Source of the DNA: Clostridiales bacterium
GTDB taxonomy: Bacteria > Bacillota > Clostridia > Peptostreptococcales > Anaerovoracaceae
Direction: 5' to 3'
Assembly (NCBI GenBank): GCA_015243575.1
Contig: CP042469.1
Coordinates: forward strand, 3,252,929-3,316,928
Length of the DNA stretch: 64,000 bases
The notes beneath the pieces were generated by a model that made no database searches, was not told where the DNA came from, and saw only the letters and a list, made by a program, of their open reading frames with translations. Made by a program: the position numbers and the translations under genes. Below, piece by piece: positions 27,468 to 36,537 of the stretch (position 1 is its first letter; each line of letters opens with the position of its first letter).

Positions 27468-28604
27468 ATGAAATATAGAACCTTTATGAAAACAGGGGAA
27501 AGAATCTCCTTACTAGGCTTCGGCACCATGAGACTGCCCATCGTTGACAGCGATTTTTCGAACATCGACGAAGCGGAAGCCATCCGAATGATCCGGAGCG
27601 CCATCGACAGCGGCGTAAATTACGTAGATACCGCTTATATGTACCACAACGGCTTCAGCGAGGTTGTGACAGGAAAAGCTCTAAAAGACGGATATCGGGA
27701 AAAGGTATTTCTAGCTGACAAGATGCCGGTTTGGTTTGCAAAAACAGAGCAGGATATTGAGAAAATATTTAACGAGCAGCTGAAGCGGCTCGATGTGGAC
27801 TGCATCGATATGTATCTGGTTCACAATATCACAGGGCCAATCTGGAACAGAGTAAAAAAGTTCAATACCCTGGCTTTTCTAGAAAAGAAAAAGGCAGAAG
27901 GGAAAATTAAGCACATCGGCTTTTCCTTCCATGACGAATACCCTCTCTTTGAAGAAGTGATCAAGGCTTACCCCTGGGATTTCTGCCAGATACAGCTTAA
28001 TTTCATGGATGCTGATTTTCAGGCAGGGGTCAAAGGCTTAAAACTTGCGGGTTCTATGAATATTCCAGTTGTCATCATGGAGCCGCTAAAGGGTGGCAAG
28101 CTTACAGACAAGCTTCCCGAGAGCATTCAGGCATACTGGGATCAGGCACCAGTAAAAAGAACACCGGCAGAATGGGCGCTGCGCTGGGTAGCAGATTTCC
28201 CGGAAGTGCTGACCATTCTCAGTGGCATGAGCACCCGTGAGCAGGTCGAAGAAAATATCAGGATCATGAACGAAGCCGATCCTAACAGTCTGAGCGAAAA
28301 AGAACTGGAGATCGTCGCAAAGGTTTCAGGGGAATACAACAGCTTGATTCAGTATTCGTGCACCGGCTGCAAATACTGCATGCCATGTCCAGTAAATGTC
28401 AACATCCCAGAAACCATCGGCTATTATAACGATTGGTTCCTGTTTGACGGCAATCCGAAGATCTCTGCGGATTTTAATATGTGGATTTCACCAAAGGCCA
28501 GACCGTCACTTTGTGTGGGATGCAAGGCCTGCGAGGGACACTGCCCACAGCAGCTTCCTATCTCCGAGGTAATGAAAAAAGCAGCAACACTTTTTGAAGC
28601 ATAA
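27468..28604 (+). CDS. Aldo/keto reductase with C-terminal 4Fe-4S domain
   Basis: 378 residues. Residues 1-280 are an AKR barrel starting LGFGTMRLP, with the catalytic Asp/Tyr region VDTAYMYHNG and the active-site stretch DCIDMYLVHNI. Residues about 295-370 hold two ferredoxin-type clusters: CTGCKYCMPCP and CVGCKACEGHCP. Such fusions occur in anaerobes and probably couple NAD(P)H- or ferredoxin-linked reduction of a carbonyl compound; the substrate is unknown. GGAGGG precedes ATG 27468. Single-gene unit with a strong terminator. Confidence 0.92.
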   Translation: MKYRTFMKTGERISLLGFGTMRLPIVDSDFSNIDEAEAIRMIRSAIDSGVNYVDTAYMYHNGFSEVVTGKALKDGYREKVFLADKMPVWFAKTEQDIEKIFNEQLKRLDVDCIDMYLVHNITGPIWNRVKKFNTLAFLEKKKAEGKIKHIGFSFHDEYPLFEEVIKAYPWDFCQIQLNFMDADFQAGVKGLKLAGSMNIPVVIMEPLKGGKLTDKLPESIQAYWDQAPVKRTPAEWALRWVADFPEVLTILSGMSTREQVEENIRIMNEADPNSLSEKELEIVAKVSGEYNSLIQYSCTGCKYCMPCPVNVNIPETIGYYNDWFLFDGNPKISADFNMWISPKARPSLCVGCKACEGHCPQQLPISEVMKKAATLFEA

Positions 28605-28646
28605 TAGAATCGTTCCACTTTATCAATTAGTCAAGCAATATAACGA

Positions 28647-28686
28647 ACGGATGGCTGCCGGCGAAACCGGCTGCCATCCGTTTTTA
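28647..28686 (+). terminator. Terminator of aldo/keto reductase gene
   Basis: ACGGATGGCtGCCGG/CCGGCtGCCATCCGT with a 5-base loop and TTTTT after it. Confidence 0.92.
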
Positions 28687-28724
28687 ATTCATACTGTTTC
28701 TACTGGTTCTTCAATAAGATACAA

Positions 28725-30002
28725 TTACACGCCAAGAGCGTCAAGCAATCTCTTTTCATTCAATGCATCAGAGTACTCAGAATCCATTTCTCTGATCCCA
28801 GCCGGGAAATCATACTTAGCAAGTCTTTCAACAAATGGATCTGGATCGAAGGATTCCGGCCCATGTACGCCTTTGATATCCCAAATTCCTTTCGCTACCA
28901 GTTCCATCATGATAACCGGTCCCACTGCTGTCTGAGCTACAACAGAATTGGTGGTGTACTTCTTGATACAATCCTGATTGTCCGCTACCTGATACAGGTA
29001 AACCGATCTTCTCTTTCCATCTTTTGTACCCGTAACCCAAGTTCCCGCACAGCCTTTTCCTACCATTTTAGGAGCAAGCTCGATGGGGTTTGGCACAACC
29101 TTAACAAGGAAGTCTCTGGGGGAGATTTCGCTGTCGCCAACCTTGATCATTCTGGTAGCCGAATCCATTCCGCAAGCTTCAAGATCCTTCAGCAGCTGTC
29201 TCATTTCTCTTGGAACGCCGTATTTAAACGTTACTCTGTTACAGTCGATGACTCTTGGCACCAGCAGTACTTCTTCGTGCTCAACATTGATTACTTCTAC
29301 ATCGCCGATTCCGCCGGGGAAATTGAAAATTTCCGGCTCTGAGAAGGATTCTGTACAGAACCAGCCCTTACCCTTTTCCCAGATGACAGGAGGATTCAGG
29401 CATTCTTCGATGGTAGTCCATACGGAGAATCCAAAGGCAACCCCTTCATAGCCAGGAATTTCATAATTGTCTCCGTCTCTAACGTTGACTTCATCAATGG
29501 TATCAAAGAGGTGCTTGGCAGCATATCTTGCGAAGACATCGGCCATGCCTGGTTCTACGCCGGAACCTACGATTGCCATATTTCCAGCTTTTTCCCATTC
29601 CTCATGCTTGTCAAACTGATAATCACCAAGCTTTATGTATGCTAATTCATAAGGTTTCTCAGGATGTCTCTTGGAGAGCGTCATAGCACAATCAAGATAT
29701 CCTACACCGACTTCAAGACAGGTATCAAAGATATTTTCGTTGAAGTCCGGCTCTACTGCATTCATTACGAAAGTGATGTCGTGTTTTTTGATCACTTCCT
29801 TCATGTTTTCTTTATCTTTTGCGTTGATCTTCTCTGCAACAAAACGTCCGCCTCCGCAGAGTTTTGCAACTTCTTCCGCTCTAGCGAAGTTGTAATCCGA
29901 TACAACGATTTTTTCTGCCCACTCGCCTTCTTTACCGGCTCTGCTAATAATCATAGCTGCAGAAGTTCCGACCCCGCCGGCTCCAATAATTAAAAGTTTC
30001 AT
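28725..30002 (-). CDS. Saccharopine dehydrogenase-like NAD(P)-dependent enzyme
   Basis: 425-residue oxidoreductase of the saccharopine dehydrogenase/carboxynorspermidine synthase family. The Rossmann start MKLLIIGAGGVGTSAAMIISR is textbook, and FVMNAVEPDFN, VGYLDCAM and GSGVEPGMADVFARYAA are conserved in the Lys9-like group. ATG 30002 has GGAGG 7 bases before it; the frame extends 27 codons further without conservation. No lysine-biosynthetic or polyamine gene is adjacent, so the substrate (saccharopine-like or carboxynorspermidine) stays open. The AraC gene upstream, in the same direction, may control it. Confidence 0.88.
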   Translation of the reverse strand: MKLLIIGAGGVGTSAAMIISRAGKEGEWAEKIVVSDYNFARAEEVAKLCGGGRFVAEKINAKDKENMKEVIKKHDITFVMNAVEPDFNENIFDTCLEVGVGYLDCAMTLSKRHPEKPYELAYIKLGDYQFDKHEEWEKAGNMAIVGSGVEPGMADVFARYAAKHLFDTIDEVNVRDGDNYEIPGYEGVAFGFSVWTTIEECLNPPVIWEKGKGWFCTESFSEPEIFNFPGGIGDVEVINVEHEEVLLVPRVIDCNRVTFKYGVPREMRQLLKDLEACGMDSATRMIKVGDSEISPRDFLVKVVPNPIELAPKMVGKGCAGTWVTGTKDGKRRSVYLYQVADNQDCIKKYTTNSVVAQTAVGPVIMMELVAKGIWDIKGVHGPESFDPDPFVERLAKYDFPAGIREMDSEYSDALNEKRLLDALGV

Positions 30003-30187
30003 ACATTGACCTCCACATAATAGATAACTTAAAAGGGAATCCTTTTTCAGCCTTATGTTATCAAATGAAGTCTGAATATTCAATTATGTGTTTGCTCAAA
30101 AATTGTATCCATTTGCTGTTTTCGCTCGTTTTTTACGTCAATACCACAAACTAATCACAATCGGGAAATAAATGCTGAATATTCAGC

Positions 30188-31762
30188 CTATTTCCCATAA
30201 AAAGGAACGTTCCGTTCCTCCTGATCACTCACATGATCAATTAGAATCAGCTCAGCGCCGAACCCCGAAAGGTGTGACTGAATACTCAGGGTATCCGCTG
30301 CATTGATTGCAGAAAAGCTGACGGTGGGAGTCATGGCCCAGCGGTTCGTAAGCTTCTCTCTTTTGGATACGGAATGAGAATTTCCTAGCTTAACTTTATA
30401 GCTCATTAGGATATTGTCCTTAGAGAATTTATACCGGCTGAGCTTGTACTCTCCGCTCATTCCGGAAATTTTCACCAGGATTTCTGCCCTGTCATTGAAG
30501 TTGTCCAATTCTCTGTAAGTATCCTCCAGCGACTGTTCTTTCAAGGCAATCACCCTGACCTTGTCCGTCAGGTTATAAAATAAAATACTGAAGGATTCTT
30601 TGTCTGAACTGCTTTTATGCGGCTTAGAAATAATGTAATTTTCTTCTTCCACAATAATATGCTCGTTCAGCGCAGTAAGCATTTTATAGGCAAACGCTGC
30701 GGGATGCATGCAGTTTTTTTCGAACAAAGCGGCGATACCATTCTCTACCGGCGTCTTATGTCGTCTAGGCTGATCCAGGTCGAGGGAAACAATGGTCAAA
30801 GCCGATCCCTTTTCCTGCTGATCCTTTGCGAAGAGCTCTTTTGTCTGATTTCTAATGGCTTTTTTGATTTCATCCGGTTTGGACAAAATGTATTGAGCAT
30901 GGGTTTCCCGGCTGCTCACATTGCCGGTATATTTCTTACGGTATTCCAAGGGGTGCATGCCAAACCACTTCGTAAAGTATTTAATGTAATAGCGAATGGC
31001 AGAAAATCCAGACTCTTCCGAGATCGCTCCGATCTTTTTATTGGTTCCCAGAAGAAGTTTCTCCGACTCCTCCACACGGATAAAGCTCAGCAGCTCTTGA
31101 AAGCTCAACCCCGTTGCTTCCTTAATAACATGAGATAGGTAGTAAATGCTGAGATGCTCTTGCTCTGCTATCTCGTTCAAGGTCAGCCTTCTCGAATAGT
31201 TTTCATACATGTAGTCTGTAATGCGGTTCAATCTCCCCGCAAGTACCTTGTTGCCTATATTTTTAGCTTCATTTACAAACTTTCCGTCCTCCATGGTAAA
31301 GTACTGAAAGTTTGCTAAAAGATTGGCAAGCAGGTTATGTGTCGCTTCTATGACCTTATACTCATACCCATAGCCTTTTTCCAGAACATCCAGCATGATT
31401 CGTCCCAGGAGATTTCGCAGTGCCTCCAGCCCTTCGTCATCTTCATCCTTCATATCCGTCACAAAGAAACTGTTTTTCAGGTTGCCGTAGTATTTTGAAA
31501 AAAATGCAATATCCATTTGAAGCATCATCACCATATTGGGCTGATCGGTATGATAAAAGCTGTGTATTTCTCTGTCATTCAAGATAAAGATATCTCCCTG
31601 ATTCAGAACATAAGAATAATATCCGTTCTTGAGTCCGATCGAGCCCTCCAGTACATATACCACCTCAATGTCGTCATGAAAATGAATGGGATACTCAATT
31701 ATATTTGCTGTTATTACATTAATAGGAAGCCCTTCCTTGTAATGATTTTTTTCTTTCAGCAT
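30188..31762 (-). CDS. AraC-family transcriptional regulator with long C-terminal domain
   Basis: 524 residues. Residues about 10-110 form a cupin sensor (FHDDIEVVYVLEGSIGLKNG, GDIFILNDREIHSF). Residues about 175-280 hold the two AraC helix-turn-helix motifs (TLNEIAEQEHLSIYYLSHVIKEATG; IGAISEESGFSAIRYYIKYFTKWFGMHPLEYRK). Residues 300-524 are an extra domain rich in beta strands, like the C-terminal part of AraC proteins with glycosidase-like (GH39) extensions, possibly a degenerate ligand domain. AT-rich DNA with DnaA boxes lies upstream. Target unknown; the neighbouring dehydrogenase is a candidate. Confidence 0.88.
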   Translation of the reverse strand: MLKEKNHYKEGLPINVITANIIEYPIHFHDDIEVVYVLEGSIGLKNGYYSYVLNQGDIFILNDREIHSFYHTDQPNMVMMLQMDIAFFSKYYGNLKNSFFVTDMKDEDDEGLEALRNLLGRIMLDVLEKGYGYEYKVIEATHNLLANLLANFQYFTMEDGKFVNEAKNIGNKVLAGRLNRITDYMYENYSRRLTLNEIAEQEHLSIYYLSHVIKEATGLSFQELLSFIRVEESEKLLLGTNKKIGAISEESGFSAIRYYIKYFTKWFGMHPLEYRKKYTGNVSSRETHAQYILSKPDEIKKAIRNQTKELFAKDQQEKGSALTIVSLDLDQPRRHKTPVENGIAALFEKNCMHPAAFAYKMLTALNEHIIVEEENYIISKPHKSSSDKESFSILFYNLTDKVRVIALKEQSLEDTYRELDNFNDRAEILVKISGMSGEYKLSRYKFSKDNILMSYKVKLGNSHSVSKREKLTNRWAMTPTVSFSAINAADTLSIQSHLSGFGAELILIDHVSDQEERNVPFYGK

Positions 31763-32111
31763 TTCTTTTTTCCTTTCGTATTATGTAAACCGTTGTTTGT
31801 TCTTACGCGAACTTTTTTCAACAACTAAAAATCGGTAAATTGACATATTTTTATCACTTATCCACAATATTTTTTTGTTCGCATGCAATTTTATCCAAGG
31901 GTGCATGTGGATAAAATTTTCATTCGCCCTTATTGAATTTTCAACGTTTTTTGTTCAATCCAAAAATGTCAATCCCAAAGTTATCCACAGGCGACTGCAA
32001 ATAATATGAAAACCGTGGATATTCTTTTGCTCTAATAATTCGACAATCTGGTGACGGCTCCACTACAAAGGATTTCGGGAACATTCAAAACAAACACTCC
32101 ATATCGCTTTG
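31763..32111. other. AT-rich intergenic region with DnaA-box cluster
   Basis: 349 bases, no gene. Carries the AraC-gene promoter region and the DnaA-box cluster listed next. Confidence 0.8.
31858..32020. promoter_or_regulatory. Cluster of DnaA boxes
   Basis: Three exact TTATCCACA boxes: 31858-31866 (plus), 31906-31914 (minus, TGTGGATAA) and 31981-31989 (plus). Near-matches occur at 31891 (TTATCCAAG) and 32014 (GTGGATA). The surroundings are strongly AT-rich. dnaA, dnaN or other origin genes are not in view, so this is either a DnaA-titration or control site, or possibly an origin element. Confidence 0.7.
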
Positions 32112-32882
32112 TTATCCGCGGCTATCGATGGTTTCGAACCGTTCGATCGGCTCTTTTCCTGAATAGATCATAATCCCTTCGTATATGTATCTTGCAATTT
32201 TCTTTTGATATTCGGGATCCTCCAAAAGCTTCGCCTCGCTCTCATTGGATAAAAACCCACATTCAACAATTGCCATTGGTACCGTGGGATTTTTGAACAT
32301 AAGGACATCTCTTTTACCTAAAGCAACTCGCTCACTGCCGTCAGCGATTCCCGTCACCAGTCGATCCTGGATCGCTTCCGCAAGTTTTTTACTCTCATCC
32401 AAAACCACCTGTTCTCCCGGACCAGATGGGAAAAATGTCTGGGCACCCCTAACAGATCGGTCCTGTTTGAAACTGTTCAGATGAATGCTGATCGCTGCAA
32501 TAGGAGCCACCTCTTTGATCATTTGTTTCCGCGCAATCAGATCAGCAGTCTTCTTCCCGCGAATGGTCTTACTCCCTGTATCTCCCAATGCAATATCTTT
32601 CTCTCTAGTCATTACGACTTTCCACCCGTCAGCCTCTGCAAACTCCTTTACATACATTGCGATTGCCAGGTTGATGTCTTTTTCACTGACGCCTGCAGCG
32701 CTTTGCGCTCCGCCGTCCATTCCCCCGTGGCCGGGGTCCAGCAGAAGAATATCTGTGCTAGTAAGTCTTTCTACCCTCGTGACAACGCCGTCATATACAG
32801 GCTGAAAGCTCAGCAGCACTAACACTGCAATAACCAGCAGGCTCAATCTCTTTATTGTCTTATTATAATTTCTTAAAACCAT
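32112..32882 (-). CDS. cwlD: N-acetylmuramoyl-L-alanine amidase, CwlD type
   Basis: 256 residues: one N-terminal membrane anchor (residues 13-30) and an Amidase_3 domain. The zinc site is visible as LLDPGHGGMDGG (first His), the Glu after SEKDIN, and SIHLNS (second His); FLSNESEAKLLEDPEYQ is the typical tail. CwlD removes peptide side chains to make cortex muramic lactam in spores, so the gene suggests sporulation. ATG 32882 has GGAGGGG upstream. Other Amidase_3 enzymes act in vegetative wall turnover, but length and anchor fit CwlD. Confidence 0.9.
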   Translation of the reverse strand: MVLRNYNKTIKRLSLLVIAVLVLLSFQPVYDGVVTRVERLTSTDILLLDPGHGGMDGGAQSAAGVSEKDINLAIAMYVKEFAEADGWKVVMTREKDIALGDTGSKTIRGKKTADLIARKQMIKEVAPIAAISIHLNSFKQDRSVRGAQTFFPSGPGEQVVLDESKKLAEAIQDRLVTGIADGSERVALGKRDVLMFKNPTVPMAIVECGFLSNESEAKLLEDPEYQKKIARYIYEGIMIYSGKEPIERFETIDSRG

Positions 32883-33189
32883 TACCGTCCCCTCCTGCTA
32901 ATGTATATGAGGGGTTGGAATCAGGTATTATATGATTTTGCTACTATTGCATTTATTCTATCATGCCACAAGCAAACAAGATGATCAATGAAACCTACCT
33001 TGCGGCGTTAGCCGTCGCCACTGCTTCGCAGTGGCATTATAATTTGATGGTTTTATTATATCCCTATCAAACAAAAAGTGCTATAATTTTTATTATTACT
33101 TTGCGGTATCGGCATCATTCACTAGGGGTCGATTAGTAGATGCGGTGAAGCAGAAAAAATACGCTGCTTACTGAAGAAAGGACCAAGAC
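32883..33189. other. Divergent promoter region cwlD / alaX
   Basis: 307 bases without a gene. GCCACTGC-TTC-GCAGTGGC (33017-33035) is a tight 8-bp hairpin. A TATAAT at 33082-33087 may be the -10 of alaX, without a clear -35. Confidence 0.5.
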
Positions 33190-34515
33190 ATGACAAAAAA
33201 ACTCTATCAAAAGGATGTTTATCAGAAAGAGCATACCAGTATCATTTTGGAAGTGATAGGAGATGGCTCGCAGGAAAATCCCTGGATTCTGGTGCTGGAT
33301 GAAACCATCTTTTTTCCCACAGGCGGTGGGCAGCCCTGTGATCTTGGGACAATCAGTGAAATCCCCGTACTAGAGGTAACTGAAAAAGAGGGTATCGTCT
33401 ATCACCGTCTAGGGTCAACCGACACGACTCCTTCCTCTATTCTGGAATTTAAGACAGGAGATAAGGTATTTTGCCAGCTGGACTGGGAACGCAGATTTGC
33501 TCACATGCAGCGGCATTGCGGCGAACATATCCTTTCGGGAATTTTCTTTCGCGAGCTTGGAGGCGTAAACCGCGGCTTTCATATGGGAGCCGACTACATG
33601 ACCATCGATATCGATGTTCCAGGGATCACTAAGGAACAGGCTGAGCAAATAGAAACCATTACAAATGAAGTGATTTGGTCTAATGTACCGGTTACAACAA
33701 GATACTTTGAGGATCGCAGCGAAGCAGAAAGGCTCCCTCTTCGAAAAGCGCTGGCGATCGATGAGGATATCTCCATTGTTTGTGTTGGAGATGAAAATAA
33801 TCCTGCCGATTGCGTAGCCTGCTGCGGCACACATCCGTCAACGTCCGGTCAGGTTGGCCTGGTGAAAATCTTCAAGCTTGAAAATTACAAGGGAATGACA
33901 AGGGTGTATTTCAATGCAGGAAAAGGCGCATTTTCTGATTATCAGAAGAAGCATCGCATTCTCTCCGAACTCAATTCGAAGTACTCAGCAGATGACAAGG
34001 ATCTTCTTGAAAAAATCAAGGCGCAGGATGAGAAAAACAAGGAAGTGCGTCAGGAGCTTTATCAGTTGAAAAACAGTGTCATCACCAAGGCTGCAGATGA
34101 AATTCTTGATAGCTTTGGCGTCCCCGAAACAAAAGCTGCTGTTGTTAATAAAAAGTCCAGCGGCACCAGCAGCAGCTCCAGCGAGGCTTCAACCTCTCTC
34201 ATTCATACTTCCGATTGCCTTATCATCAGGGAATACCCCTACTTGAATGTCAACGACCTCCTTGCCATCTCGAAACTACTTGCCGCTGAACTTAAGACAG
34301 GAATCCTCGCAGCAATGATTTCAACCAGAGAGAACCTGGTAATTCTTGCTTCATCCGGCGGACACGACTGTGGAAAGCTTGTCAAAGATAATGCTCCGGT
34401 GTGGAATGGCAAAGGCGGTGGGAATGCAGGGGGAGCGCGGGCAATGTTTTCTTCCAGAGAAGATTTGGAGTGTTTTGTCACGTTTATCCGTCAAGCGTAT
34501 CAAAGTCGGAAATAA
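33190..34515 (+). CDS. Alanyl-tRNA editing protein AlaX, long form
   Basis: 441-residue stand-alone editing factor that hydrolyses mischarged Ser- or Gly-tRNA(Ala). Order: second-AlaRS-like beta barrel with FFPTGGGQPCDLG, zinc-binding editing core with HCGEHILSG (first His pair) and CVACCGTHPSTSGQVG (Cys/His pair), then a coiled-coil region and a C-terminal DHHA1-like domain with SGGHDCGK and GKGGGNAGGARAMF. A Ser/Thr-rich insert (SSGTSSSSSEAST) interrupts residues about 320-332. The ATG follows GAAAGGACCAAGAC. Confidence 0.92.
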   Translation: MTKKLYQKDVYQKEHTSIILEVIGDGSQENPWILVLDETIFFPTGGGQPCDLGTISEIPVLEVTEKEGIVYHRLGSTDTTPSSILEFKTGDKVFCQLDWERRFAHMQRHCGEHILSGIFFRELGGVNRGFHMGADYMTIDIDVPGITKEQAEQIETITNEVIWSNVPVTTRYFEDRSEAERLPLRKALAIDEDISIVCVGDENNPADCVACCGTHPSTSGQVGLVKIFKLENYKGMTRVYFNAGKGAFSDYQKKHRILSELNSKYSADDKDLLEKIKAQDEKNKEVRQELYQLKNSVITKAADEILDSFGVPETKAAVVNKKSSGTSSSSSEASTSLIHTSDCLIIREYPYLNVNDLLAISKLLAAELKTGILAAMISTRENLVILASSGGHDCGKLVKDNAPVWNGKGGGNAGGARAMFSSREDLECFVTFIRQAYQSRK

Positions 34516-34596
34516 TTTTAAAACTGGCCGTTTGTTCTGACTCTCATTCGGGTAAAATTATTGCAAAGACAAATAATTGTTCGAAAGGAGAATACC

Positions 34597-35130
34597 ATGA
34601 GAATCTATGATTTTAACGTAAAAAAGATCGACGGTACGGATGTATCATTAAAGGAATATGAAGGAAAGGTTCTTCTGATTGTCAACACAGCCACTGGCTG
34701 CGGATTCACACCACAGTATGACGGTCTGGAAGCACTCTATGCAAAGTACAGAGAGAGGGGCTTTGAAATCCTCGACTTCCCTTGCAATCAATTTTTAAAT
34801 CAGGCTCCAGGGACGAGCGAAGAGATTGCAAGCTTCTGCAAACTCAATTTCGGAACCGAGTTTGAGACCTTTGATAAGATTGAAGTAAATGGGGAAAATG
34901 CTCATCCACTCTATAAGTTTTTAAAGGAGCAGGCTCCTAGCGATATCGACAACGGAGGGCTGGAAGACCTTAAGAAAAAGCTTCTGACCCACTCATTCTC
35001 TGTAGAAGCCCCAGAAATCCAGTGGAATTTTACAAAGTTCCTCATCGATGGTACCGGAAATGTCGTTGGAAGATTTGCACCGACCATCACACCTGAGGAA
35101 TTGGAAGCACATATCGAGAAGTTGCTGTAA
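34597..35130 (+). CDS. Glutathione peroxidase family thiol peroxidase
   Basis: 177 residues of the GPx/BsaA family. The peroxidatic residue is cysteine in NTATGCGFTPQYDGLE, not selenocysteine. FPCNQFLNQAPGT carries the conserved Gln and ends the second motif, and WNFTKFLID the conserved Trp/Asn. Bacterial Cys-type enzymes usually draw electrons from thioredoxin. ATG 34597 has AAAGGAGA 6 bases upstream, 81 bases after alaX. It probably adds to peroxide defence with rubrerythrin. Confidence 0.94.
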   Translation: MRIYDFNVKKIDGTDVSLKEYEGKVLLIVNTATGCGFTPQYDGLEALYAKYRERGFEILDFPCNQFLNQAPGTSEEIASFCKLNFGTEFETFDKIEVNGENAHPLYKFLKEQAPSDIDNGGLEDLKKKLLTHSFSVEAPEIQWNFTKFLIDGTGNVVGRFAPTITPEELEAHIEKLL

Positions 35131-35191
35131 CCTGATCAGCGGAACCTGTGGTTCCTTACAAATACGAACTAAAGCTACAAGCCATTTTAAC

Positions 35192-35221
35192 AAAACCGGC
35201 ATCACAAGTGCCGGTTTTGTT
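35192..35221. terminator. Terminator overlapping the MFS gene end
   Basis: AAAACCGGCA/TGCCGGTTTT with a 7-base loop, then GTTGTTTT on the plus strand; minus exit is GTTAAAATGG. It serves the peroxidase gene and overlaps the stop codon of the convergent MFS gene. Confidence 0.85.
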
Positions 35222-36416
35222 GTTTTCTTCGAATTCGGTCCACTGAAAAAAATACGATCATTGTGCCAAACACACAGGTTGCCGTGCTGATGATGAGCAG
35301 CAGCGAGGCTCCGCTGATATCCAGGATGACTCCTCCCAGCAGGCTGGCAAATACAGTACTCATGGTGATCATACCAGTGACGAAAGACTGCCCTTTAACC
35401 GCCTCCCCTTTCTCCATCACCTCATCCACCAGATGGATTGCAGCGGATAGAAAGATAGGAAAGGAAATCAGCTGAAACAGATACGCCAGGTAGATAAATG
35501 ACACGGTATCGGCAAGGAACACCAGAAAAATCTTAAGGACAAAAGCAACGGACGAGAGCTTCAGCAGAAACTGGCAGCTAAAGCGTGATCTGATTTTACT
35601 GAAAAAGAACAAGCCCGGTATCTCAAGCAATGCCATAAATGAGAATAACCTCCCTAGCTGACTGCTTGTCCCACCCACTTCGGTAATTATCTGGAGCAAA
35701 TAGGTATTCAGAACTGAGTTCTGAAAAAAGACGAACATGATTCCGATTGAGAACATAATAAACGGCATATTTCGTTTGACAAACACCAGCAGATTAATCG
35801 CTTCTCCCTTTTCCTCGGAGGTTTTATCCTTCAAAACTTCCTGTGAGGGAAGAGCCTTTTTCAGCAGACCTGAAGTCACACTCAAAAAAATCAAAAGGAA
35901 AGCCAACATCAATACACCGGTCACAGGGATTGCATTGATGCCATAAATCGTAACCAGTGTGCCTAAGATCGCGCAAAGGACTGCATATGCAATTGAACCA
36001 CCGCTTCTGGCGATGCCGAAATTAATCCGGTATCCGCTCCTGCCTAGATAAAACGCCATCGAGTTGACCAAAGGCTGTAAGGAAGTATGAAGCGCTGCGA
36101 TGATTACAAAAAGGACGGAAAGAGCGATTGCCTTTACCGGAAAGAGATAAAGAGAGAGGGTGGCAGCAGCAAGTCCGATGCTGCTGCTACCAACGATGTG
36201 GATTAACGAAATCCGTTTACTTCTGTCTGCCGCATCTGCCAGCAGCGGCTGAATCAATACCGCTAAAATATTTGCTGCCGCCAGAATCACTCCTATTTCT
36301 GAATTGGTATATCCTTTCCCCAGAAGGAATACAGAAGCAAAGCTTAGTACTGCTCCGTAATACATCCAATAGGATCCTTGGATCGCGCCATAAAACAGGT
36401 TCAACAGTGTTGTCAT
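35202..36416 (-). CDS. MFS transporter
   Basis: 404-residue transporter with about twelve hydrophobic segments, MFS_1-like (LacY/nucleoside:H+ symporter-like shape: the short N-terminus MTTLLNLFYGAIQGSYWMYYG is typical). Loop motif DAADRSKRISLIH follows TM2. ATG 36416 has AAGGA 10 bases upstream; a TTG nine bases earlier is too near the same site. Substrate unknown. Confidence 0.87.
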   Translation of the reverse strand: MTTLLNLFYGAIQGSYWMYYGAVLSFASVFLLGKGYTNSEIGVILAAANILAVLIQPLLADAADRSKRISLIHIVGSSSIGLAAATLSLYLFPVKAIALSVLFVIIAALHTSLQPLVNSMAFYLGRSGYRINFGIARSGGSIAYAVLCAILGTLVTIYGINAIPVTGVLMLAFLLIFLSVTSGLLKKALPSQEVLKDKTSEEKGEAINLLVFVKRNMPFIMFSIGIMFVFFQNSVLNTYLLQIITEVGGTSSQLGRLFSFMALLEIPGLFFFSKIRSRFSCQFLLKLSSVAFVLKIFLVFLADTVSFIYLAYLFQLISFPIFLSAAIHLVDEVMEKGEAVKGQSFVTGMITMSTVFASLLGGVILDISGASLLLIISTATCVFGTMIVFFSVDRIRRKQQNRHL

Positions 36417-36450
36417 CTCTCTCAATATCCTTTTCTTAATTTTTATCGCA

Positions 36451-36533
36451 GGAAACGCTGTTCTAATCGAGTGTGCGCAGTCAGTTGAAAAATTAGCAGA
36501 TCAAATGTTCATACACCTCATTGAATCAGCACT
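36451..36533. repeat. Dispersed palindromic repeat, copy D
   Basis: Begins GGAAACGCTGTTCTAATCGA, contains GTGTGCGCAG and ends TTGAATCAGCACT. Lies between the MFS and trmO genes. Confidence 0.6.
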
Positions 36534-36537
36534 CTAC

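Noticed and set aside
31763-32111. Calling this region the chromosomal origin
   Set aside because: No dnaA, dnaN, recF, rpmH or parAB in view and no gene-strand switch; only the DnaA boxes are supported.
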